From the NCBI GenBank assembly GCA_018715885.1, contig DVKT01000063.1:1-64000 (forward strand): DNA of 64,000 nt. Direction: 5' to 3'. Made by a program: the position numbers and the translations under genes. The stretch is from Caccoplasma intestinavium. GTDB taxonomy: Bacteria; Bacteroidota; Bacteroidia; Bacteroidales; UBA11471. Below, in pieces: positions 16,577 through 26,358 of this stretch; the stretch's first letter is position 1, and every line of letters begins with the position of its first letter. Below the pieces are notes generated by a model that saw only the letters and a list, made by a program, of their open reading frames with translations, had not been told where the DNA came from and searched no databases.

Positions 16577-17346
16577 CATGGAACGAGTTCACGGTATTTG
16601 CGATAGTTTCGGCGGCCTTTTGGATAGCCGGGGCTGTTATAGCGTTCCGACGCGAATCTTACAGCCGCTTGGCTGCCGGGCTTACCGGCGTTGGATTGTG
16701 CTTCTATACCGTGTTCATCATCGCTTTGTGGATTACCTTGCAACGTCCTCCGCTCAAAACGATGGGCGAGACACGTCTGTGGTACTCTTTTTTTATCATA
16801 TTTTCGGGATTGCTTACTTATCGGAGGTGGCATTACCGATGGCTCATGTTGTTCTCGACCGTCATATCGCTGGTATTTGTCATCACCAATATATTGAAAC
16901 CCGAAATACATGACCGCTCTTTGATGCCTGCGCTTCAGAGTTTTTGGTTCGTCCCGCATGTAACGGTGTACATTTTTTCCTATTCCGTACTCGGCTGTGC
17001 ATTCATTTTGGCTTTGGCCGGCTGGTTTCAACGTACCGATCGTTACTTCCCGACGATAGACCGCCTCGTGTACATAGGCATGGCATTCCTGACGCTCGGT
17101 ATGATGAGCGGGGCTTTGTGGGCGAAAGCGGCGTGGGGAAACTTTTGGAGTTGGGACCCGAAAGAGACGTGGGCGGCTGTTACGTGGTGTATCTATTTGC
17201 TTTACATACACCTGAGACTTTACGGGAGAGGAGGCCGGGCCGGGCTTAACGGATTGCTCGTAGCTGGTTTTATCTGTATGCAGATGTGTTGGTACGGAGT
17301 GAATTTCCTGCCTATTGCCCGAAATAGTATGCACATGTATTCTTAA
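16573..17346 (+). CDS. ccsA: Cytochrome c assembly protein CcsA
   Basis: A 257-residue membrane protein with about eight hydrophobic segments. It carries the heme-handling signature WGNFWSWDPKETW (about 189-201), which matches the tryptophan-rich WWD motif of CcsA/CcmC/CcmF proteins that present heme outside the membrane. The ATG at 16573 overlaps the stop of the ResB-like gene and gives the expected first helix; an upstream in-frame ATG at 16447 lies deep inside resB and is unlikely. The next gene encodes a tri-heme cytochrome, an obvious client. Confidence 0.93.
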   Translation: MTWNEFTVFAIVSAAFWIAGAVIAFRRESYSRLAAGLTGVGLCFYTVFIIALWITLQRPPLKTMGETRLWYSFFIIFSGLLTYRRWHYRWLMLFSTVISLVFVITNILKPEIHDRSLMPALQSFWFVPHVTVYIFSYSVLGCAFILALAGWFQRTDRYFPTIDRLVYIGMAFLTLGMMSGALWAKAAWGNFWSWDPKETWAAVTWCIYLLYIHLRLYGRGGRAGLNGLLVAGFICMQMCWYGVNFLPIARNSMHMYS

Positions 17347-17380
17347 AAACCGAAGAAATATACTTAAACTTATATTGCCT

Positions 17381-18778
17381 ATGAAAAAAAGTTCGAAAAT
17401 TTTGTTGAGTCTGGTAGTTGTGGTTGCTTTACTTGCCATCATCTACCGGTTGGTGAATAAGGCCCCTTCTTCCGAATTGGCACCTAACGAGCAGATCGTA
17501 GAGGTCATGACGGACGGTGGTTGTCTGTTCTGCCATTCTGCCAATCCCAAGTTGCCTTTTTTTGCCAATTATCCTATTGCCCGGAATCTGATTGGAAAGC
17601 ATGTGGAGGATGGATATGCGGCATTCGATATGCAGCCTTTCATGACGGCCATGCGTGAGGGTACGGCACCCGATGAAGTCAGTTTGGCAAAAATAGAGCA
17701 GTGTATCGCCGATGGCTCCATGCCTTTGAAATCCTATTATCTCATTCACTGGGGTGCATCTATTACGAATAAGAAGCGAGATATGATGATGGCGGCTTTC
17801 AGGGATATACGGTCTGAATTCTACCCGAATCCGCTTGCTGCGCCTCAATTTGCCAACGAGGCGATTCGTCCCATTCCCGATACATTTCCGCACGATGCTC
17901 GTAAGGCCCAACTCGGAGAAGAGCTCTACCACGACACACGTCTCTCGGCCGACGGGACGGTTTCTTGTGCAACATGCCACGGGATCGGTACCGCAGGAGT
18001 GGATAATAAGCGTTATTCCGAGGGTATCGACGGGCAACTCGGCGGTGTGAACGCCCCGACGGTCTATAATTCCTGTTTCAATTTCGTGCAGTTTTGGGAC
18101 GGACGCGCAGCTACTTTGGCCGAGCAGGCCGGCGGTCCTCCTTTGAATCCTGTCGAGATGGGGTGCAAGTCGTTCGATGAAATTGTAAATCGTCTGGCGC
18201 AAGATAAGCATTTTACGGCTCGATTCTTAGAGGTCTATCCCGAGGGATTGAGTCAGACGACTATCACCGATGCGATCGCCGAGTATGAGAAGACGCTCGT
18301 TACGCCCAATTCCGCATTCGATCGTTATCTGAAAGGCGACACAAATGCCATGACCGCAGAACAGGTCGAGGGGTATGCCTTGTTCAAAGAGTATAGTTGC
18401 GCGACTTGTCATGCCGGCGTGAATATGGGTGGGCTTTCTTACGAACTCATGGGGCGTCGCGCCAATTATTTCGAAGATCGGGAACTCACGCTTAAATCGG
18501 GTCTTACCGATGGTGATAACGGCCGTTGGGCGCAGACGAAGGTTGAGCGCGACCGGTATCGTTTCAAGACGCCGACTCTCCGCAACGTGGCGCTGACTTA
18601 TCCCTATTACCACGATGGCAGTGTCGAGACGTTGAATCAAGCTATATCCATGATGGCTAAATACCAAGTCGGTCGTGATATGCCGCAGGAAGATGTCTTG
18701 AAAATTGAAAAATTTTTCGATGCACTTACCGGTGAGTATCAAGGAAAATTACTGACGAATACCAATATGAAACCGTAA
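17381..18778 (+). CDS. ccp: Tri-heme cytochrome c peroxidase (YhjA-like)
   Basis: A 465-residue membrane-anchored peroxidase that would reduce hydrogen peroxide outside the inner membrane with quinol-derived electrons. An uncleaved N-terminal helix (about 7-25) is followed by three CxxCH heme sites: Cys48-His52 in an extra N-terminal domain, Cys196-His200 and Cys340-His344 in the di-heme peroxidase core. Core features such as FWDGRA, NPVEMG and the RFKTPTLRNVALTYPYYHDG stretch are present. The length and three-heme layout match E. coli YhjA, a quinol peroxidase used in anaerobic respiration. It follows ccsA by 34 bases and ends in a terminator, so resB, ccsA and ccp form one operon making and maturing the enzyme. 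Confidence 0.92.
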   Translation: MKKSSKILLSLVVVVALLAIIYRLVNKAPSSELAPNEQIVEVMTDGGCLFCHSANPKLPFFANYPIARNLIGKHVEDGYAAFDMQPFMTAMREGTAPDEVSLAKIEQCIADGSMPLKSYYLIHWGASITNKKRDMMMAAFRDIRSEFYPNPLAAPQFANEAIRPIPDTFPHDARKAQLGEELYHDTRLSADGTVSCATCHGIGTAGVDNKRYSEGIDGQLGGVNAPTVYNSCFNFVQFWDGRAATLAEQAGGPPLNPVEMGCKSFDEIVNRLAQDKHFTARFLEVYPEGLSQTTITDAIAEYEKTLVTPNSAFDRYLKGDTNAMTAEQVEGYALFKEYSCATCHAGVNMGGLSYELMGRRANYFEDRELTLKSGLTDGDNGRWAQTKVERDRYRFKTPTLRNVALTYPYYHDGSVETLNQAISMMAKYQVGRDMPQEDVLKIEKFFDALTGEYQGKLLTNTNMKP

Positions 18779-18802
18779 AAAGTCCGATCCCGGAATTTTT
18801 CT

Positions 18803-18848
18803 TAATCAAACAAAGGCGGCCGATCATCGATCCGCCTTTGTTTGATTA
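18803..18848 (+). terminator. Terminator after the tri-heme peroxidase gene
   Basis: A 17-base inverted repeat (18803-18819 with 18832-18848) with a 12-base loop, starting 25 bases after the stop. The stem arms are themselves AT-rich at the base. Confidence 0.8.
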
Positions 18849-19056
18849 TATACTAGATAAACCAATAGACTTCCCATGCTTGTCGTTGAGCGATCCATGT
18901 CATTTTACTAAGTATGAGTAAAGTGCGGTTATCAGCGTTTTTCCTTTGCCGATTTGGTGTGAAACTTATTGCGATTGAGGTATTATTGTTGGGGAGCCTC
19001 ATGCTTGTCGTTTTGCACGACTTATAAAGCTGTCCCGAAAACAGATGAAAGGTAAC

Positions 19057-19092
19057 AAAAAAGCACTTGCATTATTGTGCAGGTGCTTTTTT
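19057..19092 (-). terminator. Terminator downstream of tRNA-Lys
   Basis: A 15-base stem (19057-19071 with 19078-19092) with one wobble pair and A/T runs on both arms. It lies 6 bases beyond the 3' end of the tRNA gene on the minus strand. Confidence 0.8.
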
Positions 19093-19098
19093 ATTCCG

Positions 19099-19171
19099 TG
19101 ACCCCGGAGGGGCTCGAACCCTCGACCCAATGATTAAGAGTCATTTGCTCTACCAGCTGAGCTACGGAGTC
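19099..19171 (-). tRNA. tRNA-Lys (anticodon CTT)
   Basis: A 73-base cloverleaf on the minus strand. The acceptor stem pairs GACTCCG with CGGGGTC with A as discriminator base. The D arm reads GCTCAGCTGGTAGAGC, the anticodon stem-loop has loop CTCTTAA with CTT at 34-36, and the T arm carries GGTTCGAGCC. CCA is not encoded. The gene stands alone, with a terminator behind it. Confidence 0.97.
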
Positions 19172-19324
19172 ATTATTTACGGCTGCAAAAGTAATGTTTT
19201 TTGGTAAACCGACAAAAGTTTTTGTCGATTTTTATTCCGATCTATTTATTTCCTTCTGGAAATAGATAGATTGAAAGGCCGGGACTCGTGAAAATATGTA
19301 TAGAAAGGGATAATATAAAGATTC

Positions 19325-19984
19325 TTAAATCTTACCGCCGAATGCCAAGTCGCCAGCGTCTCCCAACCCGGGATCGATATAAAGTTTCGGCGTGAGTTTG
19401 TCGTCGAGGGCCGCTGTCCATAAAGATACGGATTGCCCGGTTAATGTTTTTGCGACATATTCTAATCCCGGACGACTGGCGATGACCGAAGCGATATGTG
19501 TATGGACGGGAGTGCCGCCTTGCGCCAACAGCTCTTTGTATGCAACGACCAGAGACGATCCTGTTGCCAACATCGGGTCGACCAGCAACAGTATTTTCCC
19601 GTCGAGTCGGGGTGTATAAACGGAGTCGAAACGCACTTCCATTGTTTCTTGCGTGCGGTTGTAGGCACGACGGGCCGATATGAATGCGCTTTCAGCTCGG
19701 TCGAAGTAATTGAGAAACCCTTGATGGAAAGGAAGTCCGGCACGTAAAACGGTGGCAATGACTATGTCTCGTGCAGGCAGATTCACCTCGGCAGGGTTGA
19801 TAGGTGTCTTTATGGTTTGCAGTACATAGGAAAACGTCTTGCTTATTTCGTATGCCATGATTTCTCCCACTCTTTCGAGATTTCTCCTAAATCGCATACG
19901 GTCATTTTGGAGTTCTACGTTTCTGATTTCGTTGAGAAAAGTATTCAATAAGGAATTTTGCCGGTTGAGAATCTGTAATGTCAT
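19325..19984 (-). CDS. upp: Uracil phosphoribosyltransferase
   Basis: A 219-residue salvage enzyme converting uracil and PRPP to UMP. The PRPP-binding loop VDPMLATGSS (about 137-146), the RAGLPFHQG stretch and the C-terminal uracil-binding YIDPGLGDAGDLAFG are intact. I place the start at 19984 (MTLQILNRQNS), which matches the family N-terminus; an in-frame ATG twenty codons upstream at 20044 would add residues foreign to the family. It is monocistronic. Confidence 0.95.
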   Translation of the reverse strand: MTLQILNRQNSLLNTFLNEIRNVELQNDRMRFRRNLERVGEIMAYEISKTFSYVLQTIKTPINPAEVNLPARDIVIATVLRAGLPFHQGFLNYFDRAESAFISARRAYNRTQETMEVRFDSVYTPRLDGKILLLVDPMLATGSSLVVAYKELLAQGGTPVHTHIASVIASRPGLEYVAKTLTGQSVSLWTAALDDKLTPKLYIDPGLGDAGDLAFGGKI

Positions 19985-20084
19985 CGCTTGTTTCGAGTAA
20001 GATGATTGGACTGCAATATTGCTTAAAAAAATCGGAATGCCCAAATTTTATCGGGACGTTATCGGTATAACCCGACGACTTTGT

Positions 20085-20117
20085 TTGTGTAACTTCAACT
20101 TTTATGTATATCTTTGT
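20085..20117 (+). promoter_or_regulatory. Promoter of the GH95-GH2-esterase operon
   Basis: TTTG at 20085-20088, a 20-base spacer, then TATCTTTG at 20109-20116. Transcription should begin near 20122, so the ATG at 20104 cannot be the translation start. Confidence 0.78.
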
Positions 20118-20142
20118 TGAGTTCTCTTTTATGTCTTATATC

Positions 20143-22635
20143 ATGAAATGCCACCGTGCCGCTTCAGGTTCAATGCCGAAGATAAGTTCCTTTATAGGAA
20201 TTTTTGTCTTGATGCAGATTTTTTTCGGTATATCGTCTGCCCGGGCGCAAGAAGGATTGAAGTTGTGGTATGATAAACCCGCGGGTGAATGGGTTGAGGC
20301 GTTGCCGGTAGGGAACGGACGCATCGGGGCGATGGTTTTCGGCGGAGTAAGCAGTGAGTTGATCCGGCTGAATGAGTCCTCGCTTTGGTCGGGTTGTCCG
20401 GTACAGGACAGCCTCAACATCGATGCCCCTTGTTACTTGCCTTTGATTCGTAAAGCTCTTTTCGAGGGCGATTTTTCTACGGCTGCGCAAGGTTGTCGGT
20501 TCATGCAGGGACCTTATAGTGCCAGTTATCTTCCGCTGGGAGATTTGCATATCTCATATATGATGCCCCGTTCGGCTCCCACCGATTATTATAGGGCGTT
20601 GAATCTCTCGGAAGCATCGGCCGTTACTCGTTTTACGGTGGCCGGTATTACCTACGAACGGGAGGTGTTTGCTTCGTCTTCTGATGATGTTTTGGCAGTG
20701 CGTCTCACTGCTTCGAGAAAAAATTCCCTTTCTTTGCATATCACTCTTTCTTCTCCGTTGCATTATGAGTTGGAAGCCCCGGCTTTCGATGAACTGACGA
20801 TGCGGGGTGTTGCTCCGATACGGGTCGATCCCGATTATTATGTAGTCGATGGTCGGAGTCCGATTGTTTATGAGGAGAACGGGCATACCGGCATGAGATT
20901 CCGTACCTGTCTGAAAGTTGTAGCCAAAGGCGGTGTCGTATCGTCCGATACGTGCGGGATACATGTCGATCAGGCATCGGAAGTGGTGGTGTTGCTTTCG
21001 GCAGCTACCAGCTTTAACGGTTTTGACAAATATCCCGATACCGAAGGTGCCGATGAAAAAAGTCTTGCCGAAAACATGTTGCATAAGGCATCGGCCTATA
21101 CCTACAAGAATTTGAAGAAACGCCATGTTTCCGATTTTCGAAAATATTTCGATCGTTTCTCCGTTTCTTTGGGGCTGACGGCCGATTCTTTGAAAAAGAT
21201 TCCTACCGACCGGCGGCTCATTGCTTATGCCCGGGGACATTCCGATCCCGAGTTGGAAGTGCTTTATTTCCAGTACGGTCGTTATTTACTTATTTCTTCT
21301 TCTCGTATAGGTGGTCGTCCGGCTAATTTACAAGGTATTTGGAATCCTTATATACAAGCTCCGTGGAGCTCCAATTATACGATAAATGTAAATACCGAGA
21401 TGAATTATTGGCCGGCCGAGGTAACATCTCTTCCGGAGATGCATGAACCACTTCTCGACTGGATTTCCGGCCTGTCTCGTACCGGTATGGTTACAGCCCG
21501 GCAGTTTTATGGCTGTCGAGGTTGGGTGGCACATCAGAATTCCGATATTTGGTGCATGAGCAATCCTGTGGGGAATGGTGTTGGAGACCCGACGTGGGCC
21601 AATTGGTACATGGGCGGGAATTGGCTGTGCAGGCATCTTTATGAACATTATGCCTATACACGGGATAAGAGTTTTTTACAGGAAGCCTATCCGATTATGA
21701 AAGGCGCTGCCCGTTTTTGTTTGGATTGGTTGGTGGAGAAGGACGGTTATTTACTGACGGCTCCGTCTACTTCTCCTGAAAATAATTATCGTGTCGACGG
21801 AAAGATCGGTTCCGTTACGATGGGGGCAACGATGGATATGTCTATCATTTGGGATCTGTTTACCCACCTTATCGAGGCTTCGGCTGTTTTGGGTATCGAT
21901 GCTTCGTTTCGGGATACGCTTGTTACGGCACGGGAACAGCTTTATCCGTTGCGTATAGGAAGCCGGGGAGAGTTGTTGGAGTGGTATGACGAGTACGAAG
22001 AGGTAGATCCGCATCATCGTCATGTCTCGCAGCTTTACGGGCTGTATCCCGGTCGTCAGATTTCTCCTCTTTATACGCCCCGGTATGCCGAGGCCTGCCG
22101 CCGTACACTCGAAATGCGGGGCGACGGGGGCACTGGGTGGAGTAAGGCATGGAAGATAAATTTTTGGGCGCGTTTGCTCGATGGAGACCATGCTTATAAG
22201 ATGATACGCGATATTATGAAGGCTGTCGGTCCCGGGACTTTAAATAAGGGAGGTGGTACTTATCCTAATCTTTTCGATGCCCACCCACCCTTTCAGATCG
22301 ACGGAAATTTTGGTGCTACTGCCGGTTTGGCGGAGATGTTGTTACAAAGCCATTTGGGAGAAATTCATTTGTTGCCGGCCTTACCCGCAGCCTGGTCGCG
22401 GGGAGAGGTCTCGGGATTGAAGGCTCGCGGAGGCTTTGATGTCTCTTTTTCTTGGCGGGACGGACGTCTTGTAAAAGGAGAGATTCTCTCCGTGGCCGGA
22501 GAATCTTGCACCGTGCGATCGAAACAGCCTCTTTTTATCAAGGGAGCGAAGGTCTCGGCCCGAGAAAAGAATGGGTATTTTATATATACGTTTGCTACGC
22601 GGGAGGGTGTCCGATATAAGTTTTTGACAGAATAA
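20143..22635 (+). CDS. GH95 family alpha-L-fucosidase/alpha-L-galactosidase
   Basis: About 830 residues, exported, of glycoside hydrolase family 95, which removes alpha-L-fucose or alpha-L-galactose ends by inversion. The N-terminal family signature WYDKPAGEWVEALPVGNG, then RLNESSLWSG, is diagnostic; the (alpha/alpha)6 barrel follows with NLQGIWNPYIQAPWSSNYT, NMEMNYWPAE-type (here NTEMNYWPAE) and GTGWSKAWKINFWARL. The promoter places the start downstream of 20120; ATG at 20143 is used here, and ATG at 20173 (MPKISSFIGIF) is an equally good signal-peptide start. It heads an operon with GH2 (21-base gap) and an SGNH esterase. The likely target is terminal sugars on rhamnogalacturonan or xyloglucan side chains. 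Confidence 0.9.
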   Translation: MKCHRAASGSMPKISSFIGIFVLMQIFFGISSARAQEGLKLWYDKPAGEWVEALPVGNGRIGAMVFGGVSSELIRLNESSLWSGCPVQDSLNIDAPCYLPLIRKALFEGDFSTAAQGCRFMQGPYSASYLPLGDLHISYMMPRSAPTDYYRALNLSEASAVTRFTVAGITYEREVFASSSDDVLAVRLTASRKNSLSLHITLSSPLHYELEAPAFDELTMRGVAPIRVDPDYYVVDGRSPIVYEENGHTGMRFRTCLKVVAKGGVVSSDTCGIHVDQASEVVVLLSAATSFNGFDKYPDTEGADEKSLAENMLHKASAYTYKNLKKRHVSDFRKYFDRFSVSLGLTADSLKKIPTDRRLIAYARGHSDPELEVLYFQYGRYLLISSSRIGGRPANLQGIWNPYIQAPWSSNYTINVNTEMNYWPAEVTSLPEMHEPLLDWISGLSRTGMVTARQFYGCRGWVAHQNSDIWCMSNPVGNGVGDPTWANWYMGGNWLCRHLYEHYAYTRDKSFLQEAYPIMKGAARFCLDWLVEKDGYLLTAPSTSPENNYRVDGKIGSVTMGATMDMSIIWDLFTHLIEASAVLGIDASFRDTLVTAREQLYPLRIGSRGELLEWYDEYEEVDPHHRHVSQLYGLYPGRQISPLYTPRYAEACRRTLEMRGDGGTGWSKAWKINFWARLLDGDHAYKMIRDIMKAVGPGTLNKGGGTYPNLFDAHPPFQIDGNFGATAGLAEMLLQSHLGEIHLLPALPAAWSRGEVSGLKARGGFDVSFSWRDGRLVKGEILSVAGESCTVRSKQPLFIKGAKVSAREKNGYFIYTFATREGVRYKFLTE

Positions 22636-22656
22636 TATAGTGAAACAACAGATATC

Positions 22657-25077
22657 ATGAAACGAGCGATTTTTTTACCTTTATTGTGTTTGGCACTGGC
22701 TGTAATGGCTCAGCCGCGTCAGGAAATTTATTTGGAGAAAGGGTGGCGTTTTACCCGGGGCGATATATCAGGTGCTGCTGATCCGGCATTCGACGATAGT
22801 CGCTGGGAGAGTGTCGAGGTCCCTCATGATTGGGCCATTTACGGACCGTTCGATAAGGAAATAGACAAGCAGGTCGTTGCCATAGAGCAGAACGGAGAAA
22901 CTGTTCCTACGGAGAAAACCGGACGTACCGGAGCGTTGCCGTATATCGGCGTAGGGTGGTATAGGACAACGTTTGCCGTGCCGTCGGGGCGCCGGGCAAC
23001 ATTGGTTTTCGATGGAGCGATGAGCCGGCCGATCATTTATGTCAATGGTAAAGAGGTAGGTCGTTGGGCTTACGGCTATACGCCGTTTTATATCGATGTT
23101 ACTCCGTATTTGAAAGAGGGTGATAATTGTCTTGCCGTGCGGCTTGAAAATCTGCCCGAGAGTTCCCGCTGGTATCCGGGAGCCGGCTTGTATCGTCCCG
23201 TGCGGTTGGTTCTTACGGGCGACGTGGCTGTGCGTACATGGGGTACACGGATAACGACTCCTGTCGTTACTCCGGATAATGCGTTGGTACAGATCGATGC
23301 CGAGATAGAGAATGCATCGGGGCACGATCTCGATATTTCGACGGTCATTTACGATGCGACCGGAAATCCTGTGGTACGAAGCGATGCTCAGGAACTTTTT
23401 TTCGATGGGACGACAAGTGCTCGTCTGACGATAAAGACTCCCCGTTTATGGTCGCCCGAATCTCCGTCGCTTTATACGGCAGTGGTTTCGGTGAAAGAAA
23501 ACGGTGAACTGCTCGATGAATATGCGACCCGTTTTGGCGTGCGTAGTATCGAGATTTCTCCCGAAAAAGGGTTTGTCCTCAATGGTGTTCCGCGTAAATT
23601 CAAAGGCGTCTGCCTGCATCATGACCTCGGCCCGTTGGGTGCGGCTGTCAATAAAGCCGCTTTGCGGCGTCAATTGCTCATCATGAAAGAGATGGGCTGC
23701 GATGCTATTCGCACGGCACATAATATTCCGGCTTCTTGGCAGATGGAACTTTGCGATGAAATGGGTCTGATGGTAATGGCCGAGTCGTTCGATGAATGGG
23801 CGGTAGCCAAGTGTAAAAACGGTTATAATCTGTTTTTCGACGAGTGGGCCGAGAAAGATTTGGTGAGTCTTATTCGTTGTAATCGCAATCACCCGTCTAT
23901 TGTGATGTGGAGTATTGGTAATGAAGTGAACGAACAGAGTCGTACCGGAGGTGGAAAAGTGGCAAAATTTTTACAGGATATATGTCATCGTGAAGATCCT
24001 ACTCGGCCGGTAACGGTGGGTATGGATCGTCCCGATCATGCGATGAAAAATCAATTTGCAGCTGTTCTCGATGTCCCAGGCTTGAATTACCGTCTGCATC
24101 GTTATGAGGAGAGTTACAAGCGTATGCCTCAACGTATGATTTTGGGTTCGGAAACGGCTTCGACCATCAGTTCGCGCGGGGTATATAAATTCCCGGTCGA
24201 ACAGACTAAAGGCGCGATGTACGAAGATGCGCAATGTTGTTCTTATGATATGGGGGCTTGTCCGTGGTCGAATCTTCCCGATGATGATTGGGCTTTCCAA
24301 GATGATAAATCGTGGGTGATCGGAGAATTCGTTTGGACAGGTTTCGATTATCTCGGCGAGCCGACTCCTTATGACGATGTCTGGCCCTCGCGCAGTTCTT
24401 ATTTCGGAATCTGCGATTTGGCGGGACTTCCCAAAGATCGATATTATCTTTATCGCAGTCGGTGGAATACCGATTCGCCGACGTTGCATATCCTGCCTCA
24501 TTGGAATTGGGAAGGCCGGGAAGGGGAGGTAACCCCGGTGTATTGTTATACCAGTTACCCGTCGGCCGAGTTGTTTGTCAATGGAAAATCACAGGGGAAG
24601 CGCACAAAAGATGCGTCCCGTCCTTATGACCGTTACCGTTTACGTTGGAATGATGTCGTATATGAACCCGGTATAGTGAAAGTCGTGGCTTACGATGAAA
24701 CCGGAAATGCCGTGGCCGAGAAGGAGATGCGTACAGCCGGACGCCCGCACCATTTGGTCTTGACGTCCGACCGTAGGGAGTTGGCGGCTAACGGTAAAGA
24801 TTTGGCATTTGTTACGGTACAGGCTGTCGATAAGGACGGGAATCCGTGTCCGTTGGCCGATAACGCTTTACGTTTCGATGTTGTCGGTGCGGGTGAGTAC
24901 CGGGCAGCTTGTAACGGAGATGCCACTTCGACCGAAAAGTTTCATCTGCCTACGATGAAACTTTTCAACGGGCAGTTGGTCGTTATCGTGCGTACGCATG
25001 AACAACCCGGCGAAATAAACCTTACCGTTTCGGGAAAGGGCTTGAAAACAGCTAAATTGACTTTACAAAGCAAATAA
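22657..25077 (+). CDS. GH2 family beta-galactosidase-like enzyme
   Basis: An 806-residue exported enzyme of glycoside hydrolase family 2. Signal peptide about 1-18 (ending AVMAQ), then the sugar-binding domain (GWYRTTFAVP, PGAGLYRPV), an immunoglobulin-like domain, and the TIM barrel with acid/base Glu near 421 in WSIGNEVNEQ and nucleophile Glu near 499 in LGSETAS. The C-terminus carries extra beta domains (DUF4982-like and invasin-like LVLTSDRRELAANGKDLAFV), usual for Bacteroidetes GalB-type enzymes. Beta-galactosidase on galactan side chains is the likely activity; beta-glucuronidase or others in the family cannot be excluded. Gap to the next gene is 16 bases. Confidence 0.92.
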   Translation: MKRAIFLPLLCLALAVMAQPRQEIYLEKGWRFTRGDISGAADPAFDDSRWESVEVPHDWAIYGPFDKEIDKQVVAIEQNGETVPTEKTGRTGALPYIGVGWYRTTFAVPSGRRATLVFDGAMSRPIIYVNGKEVGRWAYGYTPFYIDVTPYLKEGDNCLAVRLENLPESSRWYPGAGLYRPVRLVLTGDVAVRTWGTRITTPVVTPDNALVQIDAEIENASGHDLDISTVIYDATGNPVVRSDAQELFFDGTTSARLTIKTPRLWSPESPSLYTAVVSVKENGELLDEYATRFGVRSIEISPEKGFVLNGVPRKFKGVCLHHDLGPLGAAVNKAALRRQLLIMKEMGCDAIRTAHNIPASWQMELCDEMGLMVMAESFDEWAVAKCKNGYNLFFDEWAEKDLVSLIRCNRNHPSIVMWSIGNEVNEQSRTGGGKVAKFLQDICHREDPTRPVTVGMDRPDHAMKNQFAAVLDVPGLNYRLHRYEESYKRMPQRMILGSETASTISSRGVYKFPVEQTKGAMYEDAQCCSYDMGACPWSNLPDDDWAFQDDKSWVIGEFVWTGFDYLGEPTPYDDVWPSRSSYFGICDLAGLPKDRYYLYRSRWNTDSPTLHILPHWNWEGREGEVTPVYCYTSYPSAELFVNGKSQGKRTKDASRPYDRYRLRWNDVVYEPGIVKVVAYDETGNAVAEKEMRTAGRPHHLVLTSDRRELAANGKDLAFVTVQAVDKDGNPCPLADNALRFDVVGAGEYRAACNGDATSTEKFHLPTMKLFNGQLVVIVRTHEQPGEINLTVSGKGLKTAKLTLQSK

Positions 25078-25093
25078 TGAGGAGGAATAAATC

Positions 25094-25864
25094 ATGAAAA
25101 AGTATATTATATCGTTTACTGTATGTATTTGTGCGTCGGTGTTCCCGATATTGGCACAGAACTTGCATGTGGTATTTATTGGGAACAGTATCACGCAGGG
25201 TGTCCAGCTGAAAGATGCAAAACACGAGGCTCCGCCGGCACAAGCCGCTCTCTTTTTGCAGGAACATATCAAAGGTACGGTAGAGTTCCGAAATTGCGGT
25301 CGCAGCGGGCGGACTACGCTCAACTTCCTTCCGGTAACGAACACCGAGTTTCCGAAAGTATTGGCTGCTGCCGATGAATTGGCTTCTAAAAAGGGGGTGT
25401 TACTCTTTTCGATCATGTTGGGAACGAACGACAGTGCGGTACGGGGGCCTCTGGGAGCTCCGGTACACCCCGTCTCTTATTATACCAATGTGCAGGCCAT
25501 TGTAGATGCCTTGCTCGATCGTTACCCGAAGGCTCTTGTCGTTTTGCATCGCCCTACATGGTATAGTCCTAACACCTATAATTCGTCGACCTATTTGGCA
25601 GAAGGACTCAAACGTTTGCAATCGTATTCGCCGATGCTCGATAAGTTGGTCGAGCATTATGCCGTAACCTCACCCGATCGGGTTTTTCTGGGTGATACGC
25701 TTGCCTTCGATTATTTCAAAGAAAATCATTTGACCCATCTTATTCCGGAGTCGGGTCAGGCAGGGACGTTTTATCTTCATCCTAATAAGTCGGGGGCTCG
25801 GGAATTGGGACGTTTTTGGTCGGAGGCCATATTGCGCTGTTTGCCCGGTAAGATGAAGAAGTAG
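25094..25864 (+). CDS. Exported SGNH/GDSL hydrolase
   Basis: A 256-residue esterase-type hydrolase with a signal peptide (about 1-21, ending ILAQ). Block I is FIGNSITQG with the catalytic Ser at about 32 (GNS instead of GDS, as in many sialate/carbohydrate esterases), block III is GTND near 111-114, and block V is YLHPNKSG near 227 with the catalytic His. It likely removes acetyl groups from side-chain sugars so that the GH95 and GH2 enzymes in its operon can act; the substrate is inferred from context. No terminator follows; the repeat cluster begins 26 bases later. Confidence 0.85.
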   Translation: MKKYIISFTVCICASVFPILAQNLHVVFIGNSITQGVQLKDAKHEAPPAQAALFLQEHIKGTVEFRNCGRSGRTTLNFLPVTNTEFPKVLAAADELASKKGVLLFSIMLGTNDSAVRGPLGAPVHPVSYYTNVQAIVDALLDRYPKALVVLHRPTWYSPNTYNSSTYLAEGLKRLQSYSPMLDKLVEHYAVTSPDRVFLGDTLAFDYFKENHLTHLIPESGQAGTFYLHPNKSGARELGRFWSEAILRCLPGKMKK

Positions 25865-25889
25865 AACAGAATGCGGCTTGTAAAATATT

Positions 25890-26150
25890 TGTCATTCCGA
25901 GCGTATGCGAGGAAGCCCTAACTATTATTGCCAAGATTCTTCGGTGCTTCACGCCTCAGAATGACAACAATGTCATACCGAACCGAGACCTGTGGCCGAG
26001 CGTGAGGAATATCCCAAACAATACCCTGTCATGCTGAGCAGCAGTGAAGCATCTCTCCCTCAACGCTCCTATCCAAGAGGTTCTTCACTCTGTTCGTGCT
26101 TTCTTGGTGGGAGATTCTTCACTTCGCTAATGTTCCGTTCAGAATGATAT
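25890..26150 (+). repeat. Intergenic repeat cluster, copy 2 (includes 123-base inverted repeat arm)
   Basis: Built of the same TCATTCYGA/GAAGAATCT units as at 3.2 kb. Bases 26001-26123 are an exact reverse complement of 31009-31131, and similarity continues leftward to about 25934 with only five differences. Bases 25865-26291 hold no gene. Confidence 0.9.
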
Positions 26151-26291
26151 GCGTATCATTTCGACCGAAAGCGTAAGTCTGGTGAAAAAAATCTTCGTTC
26201 TTTTTCTTTGATCGAAGAGTAATAGGTTTGTTGTATTGAGCCCGGAGACCGATGAGGAAAATTCTGTTGAAAAAAGATTCACTCAAAATAA

Positions 26292-26323
26292 TTTGGATAA
26301 ATGTATATAAGTTTTTAAATTTG
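26292..26323 (+). promoter_or_regulatory. Promoter of the GH43-GH51-GH51 operon
   Basis: TTTG at 26292-26295, a 20-base spacer, then TAAATTTG at 26316-26323. The start site would be near 26330, which supports the ATG at 26359 over the ATG at 26332. Confidence 0.78.
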
Positions 26324-26358
26324 TCAAATCAGTGTTTAATATACACTTAATCGAGACC

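Noticed and set aside
16411..17442. Minus-strand open frame of 343 codons opposite resB/ccsA
   Set aside because: The plus strand encodes recognisable CcsA with its WWD motif; the opposite frame has no family features.
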